DNA of 48,728 bases from a virus. The notes below the pieces were generated by a model. The model did not search any database. It had not been told where the DNA came from and worked only from the letters and a program-made list of their open reading frames with translations. The translations under genes and the position numbers were made by a program. The stretch lies in IMG/VR virus record IMGVR_UViG_3300020442_001032, positions 1-48,728 of that record; one strand, written 5' to 3'. Shown here piece after piece: positions 1 through 7,761 of this stretch; the first letter of the stretch is position 1, and the number at the start of each line of letters is the position of its first letter.

Positions 1-359
1 GTTCGCCAATCTTTCTCTTGGGGTCTGACTTCACCAGAAACTTCATCGTACTTCCGTCCACTGGCATGATTAGCATAGCGACGGGCTCTCGTAAAACCCA
101 TCTCCAGGAATTTCCTTGCCATGTCCATACCAATGAAGTCCCGTTTGGTTTTAAATCCAAGGAACATTTTGTATATCGTAGCAGAAGAGTTGCGAGCAGC
201 AGCTTCATCTACAAATCTCCAGTGAGCACAAATATCGTTTGTATAAGGGCGTACCAATAGAACCCCTTGTTCTCCCCTTCCAATACGATAAAGTTTACGA
301 GTTTCTTCATCTGTAAAGTCAAGGTTCTTGTAATCAAGTTCATAATCAAATTCTTTCAT
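1..359 (-). CDS. DUF4385-family protein (3' end cut by window)
   Basis: The frame reads MKEFDYELDYKNLDF at its start and stays open to the window edge, giving 119 residues. The segments YRIGRGEQGVLL, AHWRF and GFTRARRYANHASGRKYD match what I know of the DUF4385 family, which is common in cyanophages and some bacteria and has no established function. It is rich in aromatic and charged residues with no membrane segment or signal peptide. Its ATG overlaps the stop of the upstream small gene (TAATG), suggesting translational coupling. The family assignment is by pattern memory; the reading frame itself is clear. Confidence 0.8.
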   Translation of the reverse strand, partial: MKEFDYELDYKNLDFTDEETRKLYRIGRGEQGVLLVRPYTNDICAHWRFVDEAAARNSSATIYKMFLGFKTKRDFIGMDMARKFLEMGFTRARRYANHASGRKYDEVSGEVRPQEKDWR

Positions 360-541
360 TAGTCTAACTCCCAACAAGTAGAACGTGCCAACTCTGGATT
401 CTCTTGTAGTGCTCTGTGAACATGTCCATGAACATCTTGTTCTAAAGTATGATGTGCTTTGGTGTGAACGAATTCAATTACACCAAGAGATCCACATACA
501 ATTAGATTTATAACAGTGAGAGGGTGGAAAAGGTAGCGCAT
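359..541 (-). CDS. small single-TM hypothetical protein (60 aa)
   Basis: The protein begins MRYLFHPLTVINLIVCGS, with a hydrophobic segment at about residues 7-27, followed by a His-rich stretch (HTKAHHTLEQDVHGHVH) and a Cys near the end. I do not recognise a family. The ATG sits directly after the U-tract of the terminator of the upstream gene, so there is no room for a free Shine-Dalgarno sequence. A longer start 27 bases upstream would translate the terminator stem itself and is less likely. The stop overlaps the ATG of the DUF4385-type gene. Confidence 0.6.
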   Translation of the reverse strand: MRYLFHPLTVINLIVCGSLGVIEFVHTKAHHTLEQDVHGHVHRALQENPELARSTCWELD

Positions 542-567
542 AAAAAAAGGGGGACCGAAGTCCCCCA
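541..567 (-). terminator. rho-independent terminator with TTCG loop
   Basis: On the minus strand the sequence reads GGGGGAC-TTCG-GTCCCCC followed by seven T. This is a perfect 7-bp GC-rich stem closed by the very stable UUCG tetraloop, a textbook intrinsic terminator. It lies about 35 bases downstream of the beta-barrel-like gene and ends transcription of that gene. The last T is the base immediately before, or part of, the next gene's start region. Confidence 0.92.
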
Positions 568-600
568 TATTATAACACAGATTTAACTATGTGCAGTGAA

Positions 601-972
601 TCAGAAGTTGTACTTAACGCCCAACTTACCACCAAGACCGAGGTCATCGAAGACCTCATCTTCAGCCGTGATGAAGGAGAGTTCACCGTATGCAGAGAGG
701 GCTTCCGACACAGGAATACCAAGGCCAGCCTTACCAGAGAAGCGAGTGCTGTTCTCGGCACCATCAGCAGCGACGATAGCAGGGCCACCTTGGACGTACC
801 AAGAAGCAGTTCCAACTTCGCCTTCGTAGCCAACGTGAACGTCGGTCGTAGCGCCAGTGTAGTCATCGCCAGTCCAAGAAGCATTAGCTTCCACGTTTAC
901 GTATGGACCTGCCAGTGCAGCACCAGCGAAGAGGGGAGCAGCAGCAACGGCTGCAAGTGCAGATTTAAACAT
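601..972 (-). CDS. secreted outer-membrane beta-barrel-like protein
   Basis: A 123-residue protein with a clear signal peptide: basic MFK, then an Ala-rich hydrophobic core to about residue 21 with an AGAALA-like cleavage site. The mature part alternates polar and hydrophobic/aromatic residues (YVNVEANASW, VHVGYEGEVG, ASWYVQGG, GVKYNF) and ends in Phe, the usual C-terminal signal of outer-membrane barrels. Its length would allow only about 6-8 strands. A role in the host outer membrane is inferred; a virion role is the main alternative. It has its own late-type promoter, a structured leader, an AAGGTAAG ribosome site and a strong terminator, so it is a single-gene transcript. Confidence 0.72.
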   Translation of the reverse strand: MFKSALAAVAAAPLFAGAALAGPYVNVEANASWTGDDYTGATTDVHVGYEGEVGTASWYVQGGPAIVAADGAENSTRFSGKAGLGIPVSEALSAYGELSFITAEDEVFDDLGLGGKLGVKYNF

Positions 973-1122
973 AATTCTTACCTTTTAGTTACTTGCGGAG
1001 TGATTACCCGCAGATGAATAGGGACTCGACTTGTCCCGTTAAGTTTTGTTTGTGATACTCAAAACCTAGCTCAAATTTGCGGAATTCGGTTCGTTACACT
1101 TCGTAAGCGTCCTTACGAATGA
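973..1122 (-). promoter_or_regulatory. structured 5' leader of the beta-barrel-like gene
   Basis: The long gap between the barrel gene and the glycosyltransferase holds no convincing ORF. Between the late-promoter-like box and the ATG the minus strand can form three hairpins: a perfect 8-bp stem (arms 1100-1107 and 1112-1119, loop of 4), a 5-bp GGGAC/GTCCC stem (1021-1037) and a TGCGG/CCGCA stem (994-1012). The ribosome site AAGGTAAG precedes the ATG. The first hairpin would lie at or very near the transcript 5' end. The remaining part, 1132-1305, shows only AT-rich sequence and a weak inverted repeat. Confidence 0.5.
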
Positions 1123-1123
1123 G

Positions 1124-1131
1124 TATTTATT
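1124..1131 (-). promoter_or_regulatory. T4-type late promoter box (AATAAATA)
   Basis: AATAAATACTC on the minus strand differs by one base from the T4 late consensus TATAAATA. It is the only such box in the gap upstream of the beta-barrel-like gene, and the same box recurs before other structural genes in this window. Confidence 0.6.
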
Positions 1132-1279
1132 GTAACATTTCCTTCAGATTCTGTCAAACTATAACTGAATCCTTTGAAAAGTTAATGGTTGCAGTGGAGT
1201 TACGAATAACTGATACAACCTATAAGAAACACATATCTATCAACCCTACAGACCAAAAAATGGCCAGAATTTTTTTTGC

Positions 1280-1301
1280 AGCTTTTTTGAAACAAAAAGC
1301 T
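1280..1301. repeat. AT-rich inverted repeat downstream of the GT25 gene
   Basis: An 8-bp perfect inverted repeat (AGCTTTTT / AAAAAGCT, 6-base loop) lies a few bases past the stop of the sugar operon's last gene. Neither strand has a proper T-run directly after the stem, so a terminator role is possible but weakly supported. Confidence 0.35.
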
Positions 1302-1305
1302 AATT

Positions 1306-2133
1306 TTACTGGAGAGCTGATTGGGTTGCTTCTCTGTGTTTCTCTTCTAATTCTTGTCCTGCGATCCTACCATTGTAAGGATCGAAGTTTGTGATCATAT
1401 CCAGAGTCATATCAGAACCACGGGTCTCCCACAGTTCTCTCAGACCATTGTGACTGCCTCTATGGAAAATCTCAATGTGTTCTGGGTGGATTGAACTTCC
1501 CAATTCTATCTTATAAAGTAAAATTGGGCAAGCATATGAAGCACCTGAGTTGTAGATAAGATCATCAGCAACTGGACGGGGCTTCACACCGTTGTCCAAA
1601 CGATACATATCACCTCTGCAATGGAGATCGATAAGTTTCTTGGCGTGGTGACGGGTGATTACATAACATGCAGTGGAGAAATCATTAATGAATCTGCGAT
1701 GAATATTAACATGCAGTTCTCCAGGGCAGATGATAGCCAACTGTACCACGTCCCAATCGTATGGAACCCTAGACATAAACTGACGAAAAGTAAATGTCCA
1801 GTATCTAGCGATATTAATATCGCAATCGTCTTCCATGATGACTGCATATGGATCGTCAGTCTCTTCATAGAAGTGTTTGATAGCTTTGAGATGCGATGTG
1901 ACACAGCCAATCTCACCTGAAGAAACACTGTCAGGGTACTTACCCTTAAGAATTTCTCCTAGGTCACTACCTTCATTAGGTCTGCCATCGTAGGCAGAAA
2001 TTCTAGTATAGTCGGTGATCTCCCAGTAGTCAAGTTGTTCCTTACACCAGTTCCACCTATCAGGTTCACCATCAAGATTGATGATGTATGGCTTAAAGCC
2101 TTTCAGTTTGTATGCTGATTTATTCTTGTCCAT
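1306..2133 (-). CDS. GT25-family glycosyltransferase
   Basis: Family 25 glycosyltransferases transfer galactose or glucose to LPS or to hydroxylysine. Visible hallmarks are YIINLDGEPDRW near the N-terminus, GEIGCVTSHLKAI, and AVIMEDDCDI (the acidic metal-binding segment), in the family order. Length of about 275 residues fits. I use the ATG giving MDKNKSAYKLKG rather than a TTG three codons upstream. The start lies inside the end of the upstream 2OG-oxygenase-like gene, which implies coupling. It is the last gene of the sugar operon. The acceptor (host LPS or a phage protein) cannot be read from sequence. Confidence 0.85.
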   Translation of the reverse strand: MDKNKSAYKLKGFKPYIINLDGEPDRWNWCKEQLDYWEITDYTRISAYDGRPNEGSDLGEILKGKYPDSVSSGEIGCVTSHLKAIKHFYEETDDPYAVIMEDDCDINIARYWTFTFRQFMSRVPYDWDVVQLAIICPGELHVNIHRRFINDFSTACYVITRHHAKKLIDLHCRGDMYRLDNGVKPRPVADDLIYNSGASYACPILLYKIELGSSIHPEHIEIFHRGSHNGLRELWETRGSDMTLDMITNFDPYNGRIAGQELEEKHREATQSALQ

Positions 2134-2626
2134 CAATATCAAAAAAGAATACTTGTGTAAGTCTACTTGTTTCTAGAGTATCTCCAAAACCAGGAAGAAT
2201 ACTCCTATGATACAACACTCTGCCGCGATATGCAACCAGCCTATTGTACTTATTACCAACCGCAATGTTCATGTCACTATCAACCCCGTCATATATTCCA
2301 GTCCCAGAATCAATCGGAGCATCTGGAGTTAAGTAAAGGACCGCAGCCCATTCAGCATCGGTATCCTTATGTACATAAGTCTCAGTACCCTCCTGACAGG
2401 ACTGGAAACAGAAGGTATCGTTTTTCCAATACCATCTGACCTTACCATTAAGTGCCTTGCTTAACTTAGATTCTATCTCAGTTTGTAAGGATCCACCAAG
2501 ACCTTTGGTTGATCTAACACCAGGCACTCTCTCATCATATCGATCATAATCGAAACTGAGAGCAATATGTCTGATCTTATCTGGATCATCTAAGAAATTA
2601 TCAATAACAATTAGATTTTTATCCAT
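2120..2626 (-). CDS. 2OG-Fe(II) oxygenase-like protein (DUF6445 type)
   Basis: A 168-residue protein with the facial-triad pattern of 2-oxoglutarate/iron oxygenases: H86-x-D88 in YVHKDTD, a distal H140 in RVLYHRS and R155 in ETSRLTQVFFFD as candidate 2OG anchor. The opening NLIVIDNFLDDPDKIR is typical of DUF6445-like proteins in marine phages. Such enzymes hydroxylate proteins or small molecules; the substrate is unknown. It overlaps the GT11 gene upstream and the GT25 gene downstream by a few codons, so it is firmly part of the glycan operon. Confidence 0.75.
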   Translation of the reverse strand: MDKNLIVIDNFLDDPDKIRHIALSFDYDRYDERVPGVRSTKGLGGSLQTEIESKLSKALNGKVRWYWKNDTFCFQSCQEGTETYVHKDTDAEWAAVLYLTPDAPIDSGTGIYDGVDSDMNIAVGNKYNRLVAYRGRVLYHRSILPGFGDTLETSRLTQVFFFDIDGQE

Positions 2627-3468
2627 TGCGGGCAGTATAGGTCAGAGGTATCTTTATCTGCATAGTCAGGACCGAACCAAGTCTTAGGTGCAACTACCTT
2701 ACCTCTACCGTTCTGCAACCATGCACCCCACCAAGAGAGGGAAGAGTTGGCAATGATAGCACCGCTGCATAGACTCATGATACAGAGGTCTACGAAGGGT
2801 TCCCAGGACCCGTCTGCATACTTCTCAGTGGGTTCAGAGATAAGGAAACGATCATCATCAAAGAGAGACTGTTCCGCTGCCCACTCAGGAGAGTCTGAAC
2901 AAATAACAACTGGTTGATCCTCAGGAAACTCCTTCAGAGCTTCCTCGTAATAGGCCAACGGTTGTGGTGGATGTTGCGACGAGCATTGCGTGTACGACCA
3001 CTTAAATCCCCTAGCATCGACGAGGTTAGGATCACCCCGACGAACGTGAAGAAAGATAGGCGGCGAATCCAACGAATCAATAAGTTCTTGGCAAGGTTTG
3101 AGGATTGAATCATGGAAGGTAAAGTCTCTTCGGATGTCCATCTCAATGTTTTTGAAATACTTCTCACTCTGGAAGAAACCAAACAGACTTACGTCATTAG
3201 GACACATTCTGTGTAGTTCTTCGTCGAAGTGATAGTGTTTCTCAATGACAACAGGAGCATGTCCATTGTCAAGTTCTTTTAAATTACTCGACGTTACACT
3301 AGGCAACGTGAATGCTCTATGTAGGCTATAATTGTCTACACGTCTTGAATCGAAAGGTGGAATACCGAATTCATATCCACGCATTGCAGCGATACCTCGC
3401 ACCGCAGCATACTGAAACATTTGGTTACCTAGACGACCTAGGTTACCCATTTGATTAAACGCTAGCAT
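2611..3468 (-). CDS. GT11 alpha-1,2-fucosyltransferase-like protein (copy 1)
   Basis: GT11 enzymes move L-fucose from GDP-fucose to a galactose hydroxyl. The N-terminal GNLGRLGNQMFQYAAVRG, the central PIFLHVRRGDPN (HxRRxD nucleotide-binding motif) and the C-terminal SGAIIANSSLSWWGAWLQ are the three family landmarks, all intact, in 285 residues. One of three GT11 paralogues in the operon, overlapping both neighbours by about five codons. Donor sugar may be GDP-L-fucose or, given the GME-like enzyme encoded upstream, GDP-L-galactose; this is inference. Confidence 0.88.
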   Translation of the reverse strand: MLAFNQMGNLGRLGNQMFQYAAVRGIAAMRGYEFGIPPFDSRRVDNYSLHRAFTLPSVTSSNLKELDNGHAPVVIEKHYHFDEELHRMCPNDVSLFGFFQSEKYFKNIEMDIRRDFTFHDSILKPCQELIDSLDSPPIFLHVRRGDPNLVDARGFKWSYTQCSSQHPPQPLAYYEEALKEFPEDQPVVICSDSPEWAAEQSLFDDDRFLISEPTEKYADGSWEPFVDLCIMSLCSGAIIANSSLSWWGAWLQNGRGKVVAPKTWFGPDYADKDTSDLYCPQWIKI

Positions 3469-4291
3469 TGAGTTCCTTCCCCCTATTTTTAATGTAGTCT
3501 AGTGTTGAATAATATTTTGTAAGAGATTCCTTATCCTGTCTACGAATCCAATTCCAGAGACGATCATTGTCTTGGAACTTAGGATTGTGGTAGTGAGAAT
3601 TAAATGTTCTACCATGTTCAAAATGATAGATGTCATCAACAACTCTACCTACTTTAAATCCAAACAGGTTGAGGCGGTAGTAGAACTCACAGTCTTCTGC
3701 ACCCCAAGAAATAAACTCTTCATTCCACATACCAGCAGACACTTCTGCTGACTTAGTAATCATCTGTCCCCATCCAATAGAGGAAGGGATACGAACTTTG
3801 TTATCCGTAAGAACATCAAAGTCAAAGTCACTACCGTCATGAGACGACAAGAACTTATCTAGAAGTTGATCTCCATAGTTAACCGCCCACTGATAGATGC
3901 CACACCCAAAAGGATAAACTGCATCCGAACCCTCCTTTGTAATGGAGTGGTAAGCAAGTTCATGACTGTTCTTGGGTACAACAACATCAACATCATGATT
4001 GTACACAATAGGAGTGTCTGCTGCAACACAAAGATCATTCAGAATCCTAGTCTTATGAAAGAACTTTTCTTCACTCTGTTCAAAAATGAGTTTAAGTTGA
4101 CTTGTATCTCCAACGTACTTTTTAATTTGAGGTAGAGCACTCTCAGTAAAATGAGACTGTGTATCTACCTCTTTCACCAAGACCTTTGCCTCAGGAAAGT
4201 TTTTTAGAATATAAGTTACAGAAGTAATAACATTACGGAGACGGTCATCCGTCTCAATTCTGCAAGGTAATAGGTATGTTAAGTCTTTCAT
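3455..4291 (-). CDS. glycosyltransferase, GT2/GT27-like (GT-A fold)
   Basis: A 278-residue protein opening with LTYLLPCRIETDDRLRN, a common start of GT-A glycosyltransferases. VYNHDVDVVVP carries a DxD metal/nucleotide motif, and FISWGAEDCEFYYRLNLFG is the galactosyltransferase C-terminal signature (W-G-x-E-D-x-E). Donor and acceptor are unknown. Its start shares bases with the stop of the upstream gene, and its end overlaps the start of the first GT11 copy. Confidence 0.82.
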   Translation of the reverse strand: MKDLTYLLPCRIETDDRLRNVITSVTYILKNFPEAKVLVKEVDTQSHFTESALPQIKKYVGDTSQLKLIFEQSEEKFFHKTRILNDLCVAADTPIVYNHDVDVVVPKNSHELAYHSITKEGSDAVYPFGCGIYQWAVNYGDQLLDKFLSSHDGSDFDFDVLTDNKVRIPSSIGWGQMITKSAEVSAGMWNEEFISWGAEDCEFYYRLNLFGFKVGRVVDDIYHFEHGRTFNSHYHNPKFQDNDRLWNWIRRQDKESLTKYYSTLDYIKNRGKELNASV

Positions 4292-4830
4292 TATGATGGT
4301 CCTGGTGGTGGTTCTTGTAAATAAACATTTCCTGAAATGGTTTCTCCTTCGTTGCCACTCATAACAAAGTGTTCAATCCATGAAGGAAATATAATTATGT
4401 GGCCTGATGGTATGATTGGAACAAAATCCATAGGAATAGTGTTCATATACATCCCCCATTGATTCATGATAGTTTTCCTGGCAGGATTCATAAAGACTGT
4501 TCGCGAATGTTCGACAGACTTATAGATTATAAAACTCCATTGAGCACCAGAATGTATATGTGGATCCTGCCAATCATTTTTCTCATACCTATTCCTCCAT
4601 GTTTGACCTATCCAAAAAGGATCATTAGAAAACCTACCAATACATTCACCAATAATACCATGAAGGTACTCATATGATTCTTGAGTAAGTTCATCCTTCC
4701 TTAACGTGGTAGGAATTCCACTCATAAACGATGGACTAAACTCAGCATCTTCATCTCTAAATGATACCTTATCTAAGTCAATCTCTTGAATGAAACAGGG
4801 AGTATGAAATGCAGGAATTGGTTCGCTCAT
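4291..4830 (-). CDS. 2OG-Fe(II) oxygenase-like protein
   Basis: A 179-residue cupin-like protein with DPHIHSGAQWSFIIY (H91, H93) and HIIIFPSWIEHFV (H154), the layout of the 2OG-FeII_Oxy_5/TIGR02466 group. The Arg expected near the end to bind 2OG is not seen (ETISGNVYL), so catalysis is less certain than for the related genes in this window. It sits between two GT genes with start/stop overlap on both sides, arguing for a role in glycan or glycoprotein modification. Confidence 0.68.
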   Translation of the reverse strand: MSEPIPAFHTPCFIQEIDLDKVSFRDEDAEFSPSFMSGIPTTLRKDELTQESYEYLHGIIGECIGRFSNDPFWIGQTWRNRYEKNDWQDPHIHSGAQWSFIIYKSVEHSRTVFMNPARKTIMNQWGMYMNTIPMDFVPIIPSGHIIIFPSWIEHFVMSGNEGETISGNVYLQEPPPGPS

Positions 4831-5753
4831 TCTGGTTTAATAAACGATGGATCATTATGAACCTTAGTCCATCGAGATGGAATGAGATCCTTCATATCAT
4901 AGTGAGCATAAGCAGGTCCAAACCAAGGGTCGGGAGCAACAACTGTCCAAGTTTTTTGGACAGAATTCTTACCCATCTTATCACCACTTTTCTGCAACCA
5001 TGCACCCCACCAAGACAATGATGAGTTAGCAATGATAGCACCGCCACACAGTGTCATAAGACAGAGGTCAATGTAAGGTACAGATGCACCATCACCAAAC
5101 TCTTCATAAGAAGCATCAGAGAAGTAAAATCTATCTCCCTGCAACCAGTCCTGTTCTTTGCACCAGTCAATAGTATCTGATACAACTACAACATTCTTAT
5201 CTTCTGGGAATTTTTGTAGTGCTTCTAGGTAATACTCTTTCTTACAGATAGGATGATACTCTTGAACCATCTGGTAAGACCACTTCTCTCCACGTCTACC
5301 AGTCACATTAGGATTACCTCTGCGAACATGTAGAAAAATAGTGTTGTCCTGTCCGCCAATTTCGTCAATAAACTCTTGGCAGGGTTCAAGATATTCTTTC
5401 TTGAACGTAAAGTCATCACGGATATCACAGGAAATACTTTCAAAGTATCTCTCAGTCTGATAATTACCTGAGAAATTAGTATTATCCTCACACTCATTGT
5501 AGATCTTCTCATTGAATGCCAGGTCCCTATAGACTTCCTGTTTATGGAAGAAGGGTTCACCTTGGTTCTCTGGTTTGCAACCGTTCAATTCAAACGCTTC
5601 AAACAAACCATAGTTGTCAAGTCTGTCTGCATCAGGGCCAGGAATAACCCAGTCAAATCCACGGTTAGCAGCGACACCACGGACGAAAGCATACTGGAAC
5701 ATTTGATTTCCCAGTCTACCTTCATTACCCATTCCTTGAAATGAAATAGCCAT
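4827..5753 (-). CDS. GT11 alpha-1,2-fucosyltransferase-like protein (copy 2)
   Basis: A 308-residue paralogue of the other GT11 proteins: GRLGNQMFQYAFVRGVA at the N-terminus, TIFLHVRRGNPN in the middle (HVRRGN, Asn in place of the last Asp) and GGAIIANSSLSWWGAWLQ near the C-terminus. It carries a small insertion after that last motif (KSGDKMGKNSVQKTW) compared with copy 1. Its stop overlaps the next gene's ATG. Confidence 0.87.
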   Translation of the reverse strand: MAISFQGMGNEGRLGNQMFQYAFVRGVAANRGFDWVIPGPDADRLDNYGLFEAFELNGCKPENQGEPFFHKQEVYRDLAFNEKIYNECEDNTNFSGNYQTERYFESISCDIRDDFTFKKEYLEPCQEFIDEIGGQDNTIFLHVRRGNPNVTGRRGEKWSYQMVQEYHPICKKEYYLEALQKFPEDKNVVVVSDTIDWCKEQDWLQGDRFYFSDASYEEFGDGASVPYIDLCLMTLCGGAIIANSSLSWWGAWLQKSGDKMGKNSVQKTWTVVAPDPWFGPAYAHYDMKDLIPSRWTKVHNDPSFIKPE

Positions 5754-6613
5754 TATTTACTCCAATCTAAAGTTTGCCAGTATGCAGGTACAATCTGACT
5801 TGTATCAAGATGTTCCATTGCGGATCCAAACCACTTCTCTGGGTTCGGTGCAATGACATTGCCTCTACCGTTCTGTAACCATGCACCCCACCAACTAAAT
5901 GAACTGTTGGCAATGATAGCACCAGAACATAGAGACATGAGACACAGATCTACCTGAGGCAGAAGAGTGTTCTGTAGTTGACCAGTGCCATCACGATTCT
6001 GATATGGATACCTACCGTTGTCTTCGTTGAACAAGAACCTATCTTGTTTGAAGAACGATTGTTCCTTACACCAATCAAGATCATCAGTAAAGACAAAACA
6101 AGGAGTGTCTTCACTCCAGAAACTTAACGCCTCCTCAAAAAATGATATCGGGAGGATGGGGTGATACTCTTCCCTTCCGATGTTGTCAGACTGGCGAACA
6201 TGCAAGAAAATAGGAGGAGTGTCCAGACTATCAATAAAACCTTTACAAGGTTCCAAGTAATCTTTTCTAAAGGTGAAGTCCTCACGGATCTCATCAGCAA
6301 TGTGAACAAAGTAATTCTCTGTCTGCATATAGGCATCAATGTTGACGCCATCTGTACAGTAGAAAAGACTCTCGTCAAATGCGTGAGTCTTCTCATTGAT
6401 TGTCATCGCATCATTGAAACCAATGTTCTCTGGTTTGCAATGAACCATCTCAAAGGTCTCAAAGAGACCATAATTATCACGGTGATTACAATCTTCTGGA
6501 GGAATCATCCAGTTGTAATGATTGTAATTAGCAATGCCTCTAAGGGAAGCATACTGAAACATTTGATTACCCAAACGTCCATTGCTTCCCAACCTATTAT
6601 AACTAATCGTCAA
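5753..6613 (-). CDS. GT11 fucosyltransferase-like protein (copy 3, TTG start)
   Basis: A 286-residue GT11 paralogue with GSNGRLGNQMFQYASLRG and SGAIIANSSFSWWGAWLQ. The central motif reads FLHVRQSDN instead of HVRRGD, so the second conserved Arg is Gln. The start is a TTG that overlaps the TGA of the dehydrogenase gene upstream (TTGA). It is supported because the N-terminus MTISYNRLGSNGRLG lines up with MAISFQGMGNEGRLG of copy 2 and no ATG is available before the first motif. Whether the changed motif alters donor use is unknown. Confidence 0.83.
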   Translation of the reverse strand: MTISYNRLGSNGRLGNQMFQYASLRGIANYNHYNWMIPPEDCNHRDNYGLFETFEMVHCKPENIGFNDAMTINEKTHAFDESLFYCTDGVNIDAYMQTENYFVHIADEIREDFTFRKDYLEPCKGFIDSLDTPPIFLHVRQSDNIGREEYHPILPISFFEEALSFWSEDTPCFVFTDDLDWCKEQSFFKQDRFLFNEDNGRYPYQNRDGTGQLQNTLLPQVDLCLMSLCSGAIIANSSFSWWGAWLQNGRGNVIAPNPEKWFGSAMEHLDTSQIVPAYWQTLDWSK

Positions 6614-7761
6614 AGGTCAATCCTCCAAGTTGGTTCATAAATCTCGGCTTCATTTCTGACAAAGATGATGCGATCATCATACTTGTCATATAGATCATCA
6701 GCATACTTTTCAATAACATCAGAGATGTCCTGAACATATACTGTGTATCCTCTTTCCAGAAGATCTGTTACGAGTCTATACCTTGGACTCTCTACAACCA
6801 TATCAGATCCTTTCTTGAAAGCAATGCTCTCGATACAATATGGGAGATTGTCAACGTTCTGTTCGATACAATAGTTACAGATAAACTCTGCATGTGTATC
6901 ATTGAAGTCATCCGTGACCTTAGGGAGACTATACTGTAGACCAACTCTATCAGCATAGTGCCCTAAAGCACGGTTGTCTCGGGGCAAACAAGGGCCACCG
7001 AAGCCTAACCCGTAACGTAGATATTTAGAACCGATTCTAGAGTCGTCTCCAATAGAACTGAGGATAGAATCAATCTCATTTCCACACCCTGAGTTGTATA
7101 GGATTTGTCCCATCATGTTGGCATAACTGATCTTGTATGTAAGGAAACAGTTGATACCAATCTTTGTAATCTCTGCCGCAGTGCGAGACATTTCATGGAA
7201 CCTGACAGGAGTGTCTTGAATATCCTCAAAGATACCCTTGATAGTATCAAAACCTTCTTCATCTTCACCACCACAGAGAACCATGTCTGCGGTTTTCATG
7301 TCATTAATAATAGTACCCTGAGCAATAAACTCTGGGTTATAATAAACCCGAATACCTCTGGAAGACAGAGCCTCTGCAAACTTGTCAGAGTATCCAGGGT
7401 TAGTAGTGCAACCAATCACAAAGATCTTTCCCTCTAGATTAGGGAAGTTGACAAGATCTTCTAGTACATCATCAACATAAGAACAATCGTAACTGCCATC
7501 CTCTAGTGAGGGAGTAGGTACGAAAGTAAAAATAACATCAGATCTCTTGATGACCTCAGAGTTAGAAGTTGTGGCAGTCAACTTAGTTGTCCGCATCAAC
7601 ATGTCTTCTACTTCTGGTTCATTAGTGTAGATCTCTTTGTTAGTAAGTCCAGAGATATACTTTGAGTTAATGTCAGATACAATTACATCATGACCAGCAT
7701 CTTCACACAGCAGTGCAAAGCAGAGACCTAACCTGCCTGCACCAATCACACCAAGTTTCAT
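6610..7761 (-). CDS. ugd: UDP-glucose/GDP-mannose 6-dehydrogenase family
   Basis: These enzymes oxidise a nucleotide sugar to the uronic acid in two NAD-dependent steps. Seen: Rossmann motif VIGAGRLG at residues 5-12, VIFTFVPTPS, YNPEFIAQGT, the helix AAEITKIGINCFLTYK and catalytic C258 in GFGGPCLPRD. Length of 383 is slightly short of the usual 390-450. UDP-glucose versus GDP-mannose as substrate cannot be decided from these motifs. NAD demand may explain the NAD+ synthetase gene immediately upstream, whose stop overlaps this ATG. Confidence 0.88.
   Translation of the reverse strand: MKLGVIGAGRLGLCFALLCEDAGHDVIVSDINSKYISGLTNKEIYTNEPEVEDMLMRTTKLTATTSNSEVIKRSDVIFTFVPTPSLEDGSYDCSYVDDVLEDLVNFPNLEGKIFVIGCTTNPGYSDKFAEALSSRGIRVYYNPEFIAQGTIINDMKTADMVLCGGEDEEGFDTIKGIFEDIQDTPVRFHEMSRTAAEITKIGINCFLTYKISYANMMGQILYNSGCGNEIDSILSSIGDDSRIGSKYLRYGLGFGGPCLPRDNRALGHYADRVGLQYSLPKVTDDFNDTHAEFICNYCIEQNVDNLPYCIESIAFKKGSDMVVESPRYRLVTDLLERGYTVYVQDISDVIEKYADDLYDKYDDRIIFVRNEAEIYEPTWRIDL

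Noticed and set aside
589-1017. 142-codon plus-strand ORF opposite the beta-barrel-like gene
   Set aside because: It is the antisense shadow of a gene with signal peptide, ribosome site and terminator; its protein has no recognisable features and no ribosome site.
1119-1394. 91-codon plus-strand ORF in the gap beside the GT25 gene
   Set aside because: Low-complexity F/L/K-rich product overlapping the end of the GT25 gene; no ribosome site. The gap is better explained as leader and promoter of the barrel-like gene.
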